Shown piece by piece: positions 1 to 5,520 of a DNA stretch of 5,520 nucleotides. The notes under the pieces were generated by a model. It ran no database searches, was not told the DNA's origin, and saw nothing but the letters and a program-made list of their open reading frames with translations. The translations under genes and the position numbers were made by a program. The stretch is from assembly GCA_013695925.1 (NCBI GenBank), contig JACCZO010000297.1:1-5520 (forward strand), written 5' to 3'. This stretch comes from Chthoniobacterales bacterium (GTDB lineage Bacteria; Verrucomicrobiota; Verrucomicrobiia; Chthoniobacterales; UBA10450). Within the stretch, counting starts at the first letter, position 1; each line of letters begins with the position of its first letter.

Positions 1-1252
1 GTGATAATGGAATTCCGCCAGAGGAGTGCGCTGGCGCAGCGCGCGTCGCATCACCTCGCGCGCGTGCGTGAGATCGCCGTTTTTGAAAAGAACCCAGGCG
101 ACGGTATCCGCCTCGAGAACATTGCGCGTCAGCAGGCGTGGCTCGATCAGCCGCAGGGCTTCTCCAAGATTGCGATCGTGATCGGCGTAAAACTTCGCCA
201 ATAAGAGATCATCATCCACATCCCGGGCACCGCGCCTGCGGTGCAGGACCTCCACTTTGCGGTAGTACTCCTCTGCTTCTTCTTTCCTCCCCGCGACGGC
301 TTCCAAATCTCCCAGAGCCACGAGCGCCTCATGGTTGGGGCGAACAGCCAGCACCTTTTCATAATATTGCTCCGCCGCGGGAAGATCACGCCGGGCCGCG
401 GCGATGCGGCCGGCGGCCAGGCAGGCATGGACGTTTTCCGGATCGGCTGCCAAAGCCGGTTTAAGCGCATTTGCGGCAGGAGCGTAAGCGCCGTCATCGA
501 ACAGAAGGAGGGCAAGCTTGGCGCGGCACCACGCCCGGTCGTTCGTTTCGACGCTCTCGGCTTTGATCGCCTTCTCGATCAACCGCATCGCTTTGGTCCG
601 ATTGCCGGTGAGCCAAAGCAGATAGGAACCGCGGCTCCACGAGGATAGATCGGGTCGCAAATCCATCATCTTATGGTATTCGCTGAACGCTTTGACGTAA
701 TCGCCCAGCTCGAGAGCTGCATCGCCGACGAAGCCATGCGACGAGGCGTGACTCGGATCGATCGTGAGCGCCCGGTTCGCCCAGGAGATGCTTTGATCGA
801 AGAGATGGCGACCCCCGGTGACCCAGGCCATTCCGCTCATCGCATCGATGCTTCGCGGATCGAGCTTGAGCGCACGCTGGTAGGCGAGTTCGGCGAAGTC
901 GTAATATTTCGCGTTCGCCGTGTAGCGCAGCACCTGCGCCAGTGAATCGCCCAGATTGACCCAGGGTGCCGCCACCTTGGGATTCTCCCGCACTTTAGCC
1001 AAGCTGGCGGCGACTGATTGGTCGGTGGCCGATTCTCCCGCGCGCGGGAATCTTCGCCAGAATTTGCTCGGCGGACAACTGGACGACTGTGGGCGCAGGC
1101 AAGCTCGCCGCTATCGCCGGTGGGGTCGATTGTCTCTTCTTCCAGAAGAGCGCCGCAGATAGAGCAAGGAGGACGCAAAAGGCGAGGACGCTGATTTGCC
1201 AGCCAAGTGCGCGTGGTTTCCGGGGAGTTGATGAAGTTTCAGCATTCATCAT
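1..1252 (-). CDS. Membrane-anchored tetratricopeptide-repeat protein, frameshifted, 3' end beyond window
   Basis: Likely a protein-protein interaction scaffold held at the inner membrane with its repeats outside the cytoplasm; no partner is identifiable. The start is the ATG-ATG pair at 1247-1252 (MMNAETSSTPRKPRALG), followed by one hydrophobic helix (about residues 16-37) and a Pro/Ala-rich linker. Codons 1-71 are read in one frame, ending at ILAKIPAR. From about 1038 down to base 1 a second frame stays open for 346 codons and is plainly TPR: after correction, helical pairs near residues 96-132, 135-166, 169-200, 203-233, 239-270, 273-304, 307-338 and 378-411, with typical motifs such as AYQRALKLDP, AAEQYYEKVLAVRP and EAEEYYRKVEVLH. 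Removing one base near 1037-1048 joins the two parts smoothly (IPARGESATDQS). No Shine-Dalgarno is visible; a hairpin ends 8 nt upstream of the start. It follows the DUF4331 gene by 63 bp. TPR identity is very secure; intactness of the gene is not. Confidence 0.88.
1031..1052 (-). other. Apparent +1-base frameshift site in the TPR gene
   Basis: The membrane-anchor frame of the TPR gene continues past this point only to a TAA at 995-997, giving non-TPR residues (RIGHRPISRRQLG). The TPR frame is open from 1110 downward, bounded upstream by a TAG at 1111-1113, but reads unconvincingly (KFWRRFPRA) above 1038. The switch must therefore lie between about 998 and 1110, and the best junction is at CCCGCGCGCGGG (1037-1048), a perfect 12-bp palindrome of alternating CG. 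Loss of one G in the minus-strand GGG restores a single frame. The exact base cannot be fixed from the sequence. Confidence 0.7.
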
Positions 1253-1260
1253 GAAAGGAA

Positions 1261-1291
1261 GCGCCGACGCATCTTGCGGATGCGCCGGCGC
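1261..1291 (-). terminator. GC-rich hairpin after the DUF4331 gene: terminator or attenuator
   Basis: On the minus strand, GCGCCGGCGCATC (1291-1279) pairs with GATGCGTCGGCGC (1273-1261) around a 5-nt loop, a 13-bp stem with a single G-U wobble. It is followed by TTCCTTTC, a broken and short U tract. It starts 24 nt after the DUF4331 stop codon and ends 8 nt before the TPR start. The weak U tract and the lack of room for a separate promoter suggest partial termination or mRNA 3'-end protection with read-through into the TPR gene. The hairpin is clear; its function is inferred. Confidence 0.6.
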
Positions 1292-1315
1292 CACCAAGTC
1301 TACTTCGTTTGGGAA

Positions 1316-2881
1316 CTAACGAAGCGCCAACGGTGCGGCGGGGGTCGGCGTGGGCAGTCCGATGTTAATACCGGAATCCTTGCTATTGCGAGGTCCGGCG
1401 TTCGGGGTCCCGGCGTAGGGGAAGGTGCGATTATAGATCTGATCGTTGCTTTCGACATTATCGCCCACCACCGTGATCGTCTCGAAGGTCGGACCACTGG
1501 CAACCGCCGTGAGAGCGATATCGACCACATCGTCGCCGAAGCGGCGACCGTTTGGCCAACCGGATGGGATCTGGTCGCCATTGCCGTTGGCCACGGTGTC
1601 ACCACCTATGAAACTGAGGCGGTTGAAGTTCTCGTCTCCAGCCAGAGGGACAGGACCGGTCGTGGTGTTGACCCGGATCACATCCGGGATGTAGACCGCT
1701 TGCAGGTCGACCCGGTTATCCGTCTGAAAATCAGTCCCGAAAACCGTGTTGATGAGCACGGCGATTTCTGGATTCAGCGCATAGGTGGCGAAATTCGCGG
1801 CGTCTGCCGTCGGCGCGCTGCGGTTATAATTATCCTTGTCGGCGAGTGCGACCAGCACCTCATTGAAGAGTGGGTTGGCCAGGCGATTGGTTTGAATGTT
1901 CGGCCCTCTGCTCGAGTCCGCTTCCGTGTTCGAACGCACCGTCATCCGTGGCCGGCTGACAGAGGCGTAAACGCCAATCCCCTGGCTCTCGGGTTGTAAA
2001 GCGCCCGTGTAAGTGAAGCTCGGGAACTTGTTTAACGGGATCGTGATCGCATAATGCAGCACGTTATAGCCCTTGAATCCGTCCACCCCGCCGCCATCCT
2101 GGCCGAGGCCGTCGTTCGGATCGCCATCGTTATCCAGGATGCGTCCATCGAGCAGATCGAAAATAGCCGGCGTATCGGCATAGAAACCGTCTTCGCGCGG
2201 GCCGGCAAAAGCCGTGTAACCCGAGGGCAGATCATAGAGAGTCTGCAGCGTATAGGGGTCCAGCGTGGCCCGGTTCGTGGCGCCCGAGACCGCTCGGCCA
2301 TCGGGACCATTGTAGGAAGGCGTCGTGTTCATGCCCACATTTGGCGGCGCCACCAACAAGGGGGAATTGTTCAACACCACGCTCTTGCCCGGCTTGATCT
2401 TTGTCACCGAATAAGTCTGGGTGAAGTTCTGTCGCGCATCGCCCACTGTCACGATCGGACCGAGTTCAGTCCCGAGTCCGTAGCGCAGGATCGTGCCGGT
2501 ATTCTTGTAGGAACCGTTGAGCACGTCGACCGGCGAGAATTTGAACTCGTAGCGCTCGACTTCTTCGCCGGTGACCGGGTTCGCGAGGTGGATGGTGTAG
2601 ACAGCGTCCGATGAAAACGCATCGTACATGACTCCATCACCCGGCTCTGAGAAAGGACGGACGCTCACCTCTACCGCGAGGAGTTTTGGGCCGTTGCCTT
2701 TCTGAGTGATGAACGCATAGACATCCGTCAGGTTTGTTTGAACATCGAGTTTGCTCAGCGGCGCATCGCTATGGCTGGAGGCGATGGCAGGTGCAACCGA
2801 GAGCAGAGCGGTTGCCGCGAAGACTGCTCCAGACAGCAAGGCTGAGATGGAGAAGCGAGTTGTTGGATTGGGTTTGATCAT
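1316..2881 (-). CDS. Secreted DUF4331 domain protein
   Basis: A 521-residue exported protein of the DUF4331 family (PF14224), for which no biochemical function is established. It starts with a signal peptide: a short polar N-terminus (MIKPNPTTR), a hydrophobic core at about residues 11-31, and probable cleavage after AIA (32-34). The mature protein begins with the family's signature SSHSDAPLSKLD, then LTDVYAFI, in the usual position. Other family-typical segments are AVEVSVRPFSEPGDGVMYDA (69-88), VLHYAITIPLN (275-285), the NPLFNEVLVAL segment (336-346) and WPNGRRFGDDVVDIAL (442-457). An acidic stretch at 249-268 (LDNDGDPNDGLGQDGG and on) looks like a calcium-type loop. The C-terminus is a short Pro/Thr/Ala tail without a sorting domain or anchor, so the protein is probably periplasmic or released. 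Length suits the family. It sits between a strong terminator upstream and a hairpin downstream and has the only clear Shine-Dalgarno in the window, suggesting its own promoter and good expression. Confidence 0.95.
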   Translation of the reverse strand: MIKPNPTTRFSISALLSGAVFAATALLSVAPAIASSHSDAPLSKLDVQTNLTDVYAFITQKGNGPKLLAVEVSVRPFSEPGDGVMYDAFSSDAVYTIHLANPVTGEEVERYEFKFSPVDVLNGSYKNTGTILRYGLGTELGPIVTVGDARQNFTQTYSVTKIKPGKSVVLNNSPLLVAPPNVGMNTTPSYNGPDGRAVSGATNRATLDPYTLQTLYDLPSGYTAFAGPREDGFYADTPAIFDLLDGRILDNDGDPNDGLGQDGGGVDGFKGYNVLHYAITIPLNKFPSFTYTGALQPESQGIGVYASVSRPRMTVRSNTEADSSRGPNIQTNRLANPLFNEVLVALADKDNYNRSAPTADAANFATYALNPEIAVLINTVFGTDFQTDNRVDLQAVYIPDVIRVNTTTGPVPLAGDENFNRLSFIGGDTVANGNGDQIPSGWPNGRRFGDDVVDIALTAVASGPTFETITVVGDNVESNDQIYNRTFPYAGTPNAGPRNSKDSGINIGLPTPTPAAPLALR

Positions 2882-2893
2882 AGTTTCCTTTTG
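2882..2893 (-). promoter_or_regulatory. Shine-Dalgarno of the DUF4331 gene
   Basis: The minus strand reads AAAAGGAAACT immediately before the ATG, putting AAGGA about 5-6 nt upstream. It supports ATG 2879-2881 as the start, which also gives a well-formed signal peptide. No other gene in the window has an equally good site. Confidence 0.7.
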
Positions 2894-3050
2894 TTGTGGT
2901 TACGGGAAGAGCTACGACGCGTTTCGCGTTTCGGATGCAGAACCGACGAAACTTTTCCAAGAAACTGGCTGCCTGAGAGACGATCAGCGCCCTCCTTGTC
3001 ACGGCCATTACGTCCTCGGGAAAATCAGTCCGCCGACCGCGCCGGTTTCC
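2894..3050 (-). other. Leader/intergenic region upstream of the DUF4331 gene
   Basis: About 157 bp between the beta-helix terminator and the DUF4331 ribosome-binding site. The DUF4331 promoter should lie here, because the terminator isolates the gene from upstream transcription, but no convincing -35/-10 pair can be picked by eye. The stretch contains a 7-bp tandem repeat (GAAACGC twice on the minus strand, 2919-2932). An open frame from 3059 crosses into the DUF4331 gene but has no recognisable content and I do not call it. Confidence 0.4.
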
Positions 3051-3091
3051 AAAAAACAAAAGCGCCGCCCCTGGCGACAGGGACGGCGCTT
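3051..3091 (-). terminator. Intrinsic terminator of the beta-helix gene
   Basis: On the minus strand, AAGCGCCGTCCCTG (3091-3078) pairs with CAGGGGCGGCGCTT (3073-3060) around the tetraloop TCGC, a 14-bp stem. It is followed by TTGTTTTTT (3059-3051). The one non-Watson-Crick position is G-U in the minus-strand RNA but would be a C-A mismatch in plus-strand RNA, and the U tract lies on the minus-strand 3' side, so it acts on minus-strand transcripts. It lies 32 nt beyond the beta-helix stop codon. Confidence 0.9.
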
Positions 3092-3123
3092 CGATTAGGT
3101 AACAGGCTGCTGGCGGCGCTGGC

Positions 3124-3963
3124 TTAGTTGTAATTGTTATCGAAGAGGCAGAGGTCGGTCAGGGTGACGCTACGACGATCCGATACGGCGATTCCTTTGG
3201 CGAAGCTTCCCGAGACTTCCGTCCGGCAGATCGCTCCAGTGGCCCCTCTCGTGAATTCGATGCCGATGCCAGGGCTGGGACTGCTGGTCGTCGGGAAGTC
3301 GCCCGTATCCGGATTGAGGCGGAAACCGGTCGCAGCGACCGCACTTTGGTCGATTTTCACCTTGGCTGTGTCGCGCACTTCGATTCCGTAGTTGACGTTG
3401 TGCTCGAGGCGGCAGCCGTCGATCGCGAGGCGGGATTCTCCCAGCACCTGGATGCCGCTCGTCCAGTTGCGGCTCGTGAGATTGCGCAGGACGACATAAC
3501 GATTAGCCGGCGCATTGACGATGATGCCGGGCTGGCCCTGGCGCGCGATACTGCCGGAATCGCCCTGTAGGACGGCGTCGATATTCGCTTCCACTCCGGG
3601 AGCGGCCTGCAAGGTCACATTGCCGGTCAGGGTCACCTGCTCGGGAAACGTCCCGGAGGTGACGATCGTGATCGTGCCGTTGTTGTTAATCCCGAGCGTG
3701 CCATTCGCGCCGGCGATAGTGCCAAAGACCCGATCGCCGTCATTGTCTTCGGCCGTGCCGATGAGTCCGTCGCCATCATAATCGCCACAAGTGCCGGGGA
3801 CAGGCACGGTGGAGCTGCCGGCCGGCGGCACGTTACAGTTGCCTTCCAGCAAAACCGGATGGTTGGCCCAGGCGCTGCCGGCGCCAAGGAGGAGCACCGC
3901 GACGAGGCCCAGAGAGAATCTGACTCCGCCGCGGCGGAAACGTGAGTTGAGTTGAATCTTCAT
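3124..3963 (-). CDS. Secreted right-handed parallel beta-helix protein
   Basis: A 279-residue exported protein with a pectate-lyase-like beta-helix. The first 33 residues are a signal peptide: RFRRGG basic region, hydrophobic core LGLVAVLLLGAG, cleavage after SAWA, mature start NHPVLLEGNC. Residues 60-80 carry two Asp-rich, calcium-type loops (DYDGDG at 61-66 and EDNDGD at 72-77), reminiscent of dockerin or thrombospondin-3 repeats. From about residue 96 short strands recur at roughly beta-helix spacing: GTITIVTSG, GNVTLQAAPGVEANID, PGIIVNAPANRYVVLRNLT, SGIQVLGESRLAIDGCRLEH, YGIEVRDTAKVKIDQSAV, GIGIEFTRGATGAICRTEV, KGIAVSDRRSVTLTDLCLF. Many proteins of this fold bind or cleave polysaccharide, but no catalytic residues can be assigned, and a structural or adhesive role is equally possible. 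The protein ends directly after the last coil with no sorting domain. C43 and C59 in the mature N-terminus could pair. No Shine-Dalgarno is seen; the ATG is chosen because it begins a complete signal peptide. A strong terminator follows. Confidence 0.85.
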   Translation of the reverse strand: MKIQLNSRFRRGGVRFSLGLVAVLLLGAGSAWANHPVLLEGNCNVPPAGSSTVPVPGTCGDYDGDGLIGTAEDNDGDRVFGTIAGANGTLGINNNGTITIVTSGTFPEQVTLTGNVTLQAAPGVEANIDAVLQGDSGSIARQGQPGIIVNAPANRYVVLRNLTSRNWTSGIQVLGESRLAIDGCRLEHNVNYGIEVRDTAKVKIDQSAVAATGFRLNPDTGDFPTTSSPSPGIGIEFTRGATGAICRTEVSGSFAKGIAVSDRRSVTLTDLCLFDNNYN

Positions 3964-4034
3964 ACTCGAATATCCGACTTGAAGCGTTCAACGGATGCAA
4001 TTGGAGAAAATCGGCACCGGTCGTCTCTCACAAA

Positions 4035-4562
4035 TTACGTGTCCGCCCCTAACGAACGTCCCTTCCATTGCGGCCTCCGGCCAGAGAGATGACGGAACAG
4101 CCCGAACCATTGAATCCCCACCAGCGCGATGACTCCGAGCGGATGCAAGAGCACGCTCAACCACGGTTGCCGGAATCGCCCGGCCGCAACCAGCCGCGGA
4201 AGGAAAGCCAGAGAACAAGCCGTGGCAGCCATGAACCTAACGACAGATGGGACCGATGAAAATAAGAGAAGAAAGGGAACAACCTGTCCGCAGAGCAGGA
4301 TAAAGGTCATGGGGAAAATCACCGCGGGCGCGCCCAGACCTTCATGAGTATTTTTTGCCAGGACCATTCGCCGGCGGCGCAGTTTCGGAATGTCTTTCGC
4401 CTGCGCAAACAGGACATCCCACAATGGAACGATCTCGTCGCGGTCGCGGTCGAGCCGTCCGATCATGAAGACCAGATTGTAGAGGTCCGAATGGTGAACG
4501 GCAACGGACTCTCGCGCGGCTGGAGCGAGCCACGGAGATTCTCGATTAATTTCGGGACGCAA
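4035..4562 (-). CDS. Small membrane protein resembling the C-terminal membrane domain of a GT2 glycosyltransferase
   Basis: A 175-residue frame from a TTG start (4560-4562), with GGGAAG just upstream as a weak ribosome site; no alternative start lies between the preceding stop codon and this TTG. Residues about 70-170 look like the C-terminal part of polytopic family-2 glycosyltransferases: AKNTHEGLGAPA, then hydrophobic helices at about 79-101, 105-125 and 136-155, with LLHPLGVIALVGIQWFGLFR followed by the short basic GRRPQWKGRS tail. Residues 1-65 are soluble, charged (LDRDRDE, KLRRRR) and not recognised; I see no DxD or QxxRW-type motif. The catalytic domain of such an enzyme (roughly 250-300 residues) is absent, since the sulfotransferase-like gene lies directly upstream. 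It may be a degenerate remnant, a fusion of two gene fragments, or a stand-alone accessory membrane protein. Codon use looks coding throughout. It begins 36 bp after the sulfotransferase-like stop codon, probably in the same transcript. Confidence 0.55.
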   Translation of the reverse strand: MRPEINRESPWLAPAARESVAVHHSDLYNLVFMIGRLDRDRDEIVPLWDVLFAQAKDIPKLRRRRMVLAKNTHEGLGAPAVIFPMTFILLCGQVVPFLLLFSSVPSVVRFMAATACSLAFLPRLVAAGRFRQPWLSVLLHPLGVIALVGIQWFGLFRHLSGRRPQWKGRSLGADT

Positions 4563-4598
4563 TTCTTCCCGCCGTTCTGATCCGGGCCGGCGCCCGCT

Positions 4599-5333
4599 TC
4601 ATTGCAGGCGATGCGGGTAAAGAAGATTGTACGCTTCCCGGCAGCGGGCTTCGATCGCAAGTAAACGCTCCGGGACTTCCGCGCGTTGCGCCCGATAGGT
4701 GGCAAAAGCGGTCGAAGCCGCCACTTCGCCATACCAATGTTTTGCCCACACGCCATCCGATTCACGCAGCCCCGGAGGCCAGGACAGCATCGCGGGATCG
4801 AACTCGATTCCGAGGGCTTCACACAAGAGCCGCAACACGCGTTCCGGGTTTTGCAAAACATCCCGCGCGTCAATCACCGGCGGAACTGTTCCCCTGGCAC
4901 CGCGCACAAATTCGAAAATCTCCGCTTGCTGTGGAAACCCGAGATCTTCGGCGCTCGGATCTTGATTCTTCTTCAGGTAAGAGACGATCACTTCCGCCGG
5001 GTCGCGGATGAGAAAGCAATTCGTTAGGCTGACCAACCAGTCGTTTTCGATTTCGGGCAGCAAATGATGCGTCATCTGCTTTTGGTAAAAGATACTGACA
5101 TTAGAGGCCGGCGAACCCTGCGCCAGCTCAGCCGTCACCTTACGCCAATCCGTTTCGCCCGCCGCGATCACTTCATCCGCCATCGGATGCGGTTTGCCGG
5201 TCGCTTTCAGGTAAAAGGCGTAGAGCGGTTCATCCACCACCACCGTGTCCGCACGATTTTCCCACGCGCGCATCATCGCGGTCGAGATGTTGCGCGGACC
5301 GGACCACATTGCGAGGCGGAGCAGCTCAGCCAT
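4599..5333 (-). CDS. P-loop sulfotransferase-like protein (plant BCAT-like type)
   Basis: A 244-residue cytosolic protein with the sulfotransferase P-loop fold. The 5'-phosphosulfate-binding loop is at residues 10-24 (WSGPRNISTAMMRAW), and the 3'-phosphate-binding region is at 107-119 (FLIRDPAEVIVSY), where the Arg-Asp-Pro pattern is typical. Between them are DEPLYAFYLKATG (34-46) and YQKQMTHHLLP (83-93), also typical of this subgroup, which is shared with the proteins called branched-chain-aminotransferase-like in plants. That name comes from domain fusions and does not imply aminotransferase activity. Family knowledge suggests transfer of sulfate from PAPS to an unknown acceptor; the acceptor cannot be read here. 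Length is normal and the C-terminus (EAYNLLYPHRLQ) looks complete. The ATG at 5331-5333 lies 15 bp after the aldo/keto reductase stop codon; there is no strong Shine-Dalgarno, so translation may depend on the upstream gene. Confidence 0.85.
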   Translation of the reverse strand: MAELLRLAMWSGPRNISTAMMRAWENRADTVVVDEPLYAFYLKATGKPHPMADEVIAAGETDWRKVTAELAQGSPASNVSIFYQKQMTHHLLPEIENDWLVSLTNCFLIRDPAEVIVSYLKKNQDPSAEDLGFPQQAEIFEFVRGARGTVPPVIDARDVLQNPERVLRLLCEALGIEFDPAMLSWPPGLRESDGVWAKHWYGEVAASTAFATYRAQRAEVPERLLAIEARCREAYNLLYPHRLQ

Positions 5334-5348
5334 TTCGTTAGGCCCGGT

Positions 5349-5520
5349 CTAGAGGTCCGCCACCAACTGCGCCATCCGTTGCCGCATTTTCGCATCCGGC
5401 AACCGGCCCATTCCGCCGCGCATGTTGTCTTCCAGATGTTTCGGATCGCTCGTCGCGGGAATCGCACAGGTGACCGCCTCGTTAGCCAGGATCCACTTGA
5501 GGAGAAATTGCGCCCACGAG
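5349..5520 (-). CDS. Aldo/keto reductase, C-terminal 56 residues only
   Basis: The frame enters from the right edge and ends at the TAG at 5349-5351. The visible residues begin SWAQFLLKWILANEAVTCAI, followed by PATSDPKHLEDNMRGGMGRL and a charged helix to QLVADL. This matches the end of an aldo/keto reductase barrel: the WxxxFLLKWIL helix, the VTCAIPATS strand and loop that contact the phosphate end of NADP(H), and the HLEDNM helix that closes the cofactor site. The family reduces carbonyl compounds with NAD(P)H; the substrate is unknown and the catalytic Asp-Tyr-Lys-His set lies outside the window. It is followed closely by the sulfotransferase-like gene and is probably first or early in the same operon. 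Confidence 0.85.
   Translation of the reverse strand, partial: SWAQFLLKWILANEAVTCAIPATSDPKHLEDNMRGGMGRLPDAKMRQRMAQLVADL

Noticed and set aside
147..515. Minus-strand 122-codon frame rich in Trp, Pro and Arg
   Set aside because: It is an out-of-frame shadow of the TPR coding sequence, which reads cleanly in the adjacent frame.
995..1060. Programmed ribosomal frameshifting in the TPR gene
   Set aside because: No slippery heptamer, no stop codon right at the junction (the zero-frame stop is about 40 nt further on), and no downstream pseudoknot is evident. Mutation or sequence error is simpler.
1274..1999. Long plus-strand open frame (241 codons) antisense to DUF4331
   Set aside because: The minus strand carries an unmistakable DUF4331 protein here; the antisense product shows no domain pattern and is explained by the codon bias of the real gene.
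2054..2614. Plus-strand open frame of 186 codons antisense to DUF4331
   Set aside because: Same reason: no recognisable motif, no ribosome site, and full overlap with a secure gene.
2769..3059. Minus-strand 96-codon frame overlapping the DUF4331 start
   Set aside because: It starts in the terminator U tract, runs out of frame into DUF4331, and shows no motif or conserved composition. A leader peptide cannot be excluded but is unsupported.
3979..3991. TTGAA-GCG-TTCAA palindrome upstream of the beta-helix gene as an operator
   Set aside because: Only 5-bp half-sites in a 71-bp gap, with no adjacent promoter I can define; likely enough by chance.
3964..4034. Sigma-70 promoter for the beta-helix gene (TTGTGA ... 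TTTTCT on the minus strand)
   Set aside because: The -10 matches the consensus at only three of six positions, so it cannot be supported by eye.
4560..4601. Read-through fusion of the sulfotransferase-like gene with the GT-like frame
   Set aside because: The TGA at 4599-4601 is in the same frame as the following gene, with 12 sense codons between, but the sulfotransferase-like protein has a family-normal length and end. There is no sign of a selenocysteine context.

Overview
The window reads as one strand of a GC-rich, free-living bacterium: every gene I can support is on the minus strand. The mix of a DUF4331 secreted protein, a secreted beta-helix protein with Asp-rich loops, a membrane-anchored TPR protein and a plant BCAT-like sulfotransferase is reminiscent of Verrucomicrobiota or Acidobacteriota from soil. 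That placement is inference from protein style; there is no rRNA or marker gene here.

Layout in transcription order (high to low coordinate): the last 56 residues of an aldo/keto reductase (5349-5520, cut by the window edge); a P-loop sulfotransferase-like protein (4599-5333) 15 bp downstream; a small membrane protein (4035-4562, TTG start) whose last ~105 residues resemble the C-terminal membrane domain of a family-2 glycosyltransferase with no catalytic domain attached; a secreted right-handed beta-helix protein (3124-3963), closed by a strong intrinsic terminator (3051-3091); a secreted DUF4331 protein (1316-2881) with a clear Shine-Dalgarno; a GC-rich hairpin (1261-1291); and a TPR protein with an N-terminal membrane anchor (1-1252) that runs off the left edge.

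Two blocks can be inferred. The right block (reductase, sulfotransferase-like, GT-like remnant) is tightly spaced and probably one cytosolic/inner-membrane operon. The left block (beta-helix, DUF4331, TPR) is an envelope or secreted set: two exported proteins with acidic, possibly calcium-binding loops, and a membrane-tethered TPR scaffold. No substrate or biochemical role can be read for the left block.

The TPR gene needs a one-base correction to read through: residues 1-71 lie in one frame and the remaining 346 codons in another, with the switch at or near a CCCGCGCGCGGG palindrome (1037-1048). This is either a real frameshift mutation or a sequence error. The longest stretch without a gene is 2882-3123 (242 bp), holding the terminator and the DUF4331 leader. 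I see no tRNA, rRNA, CRISPR array, insertion sequence or attachment site.
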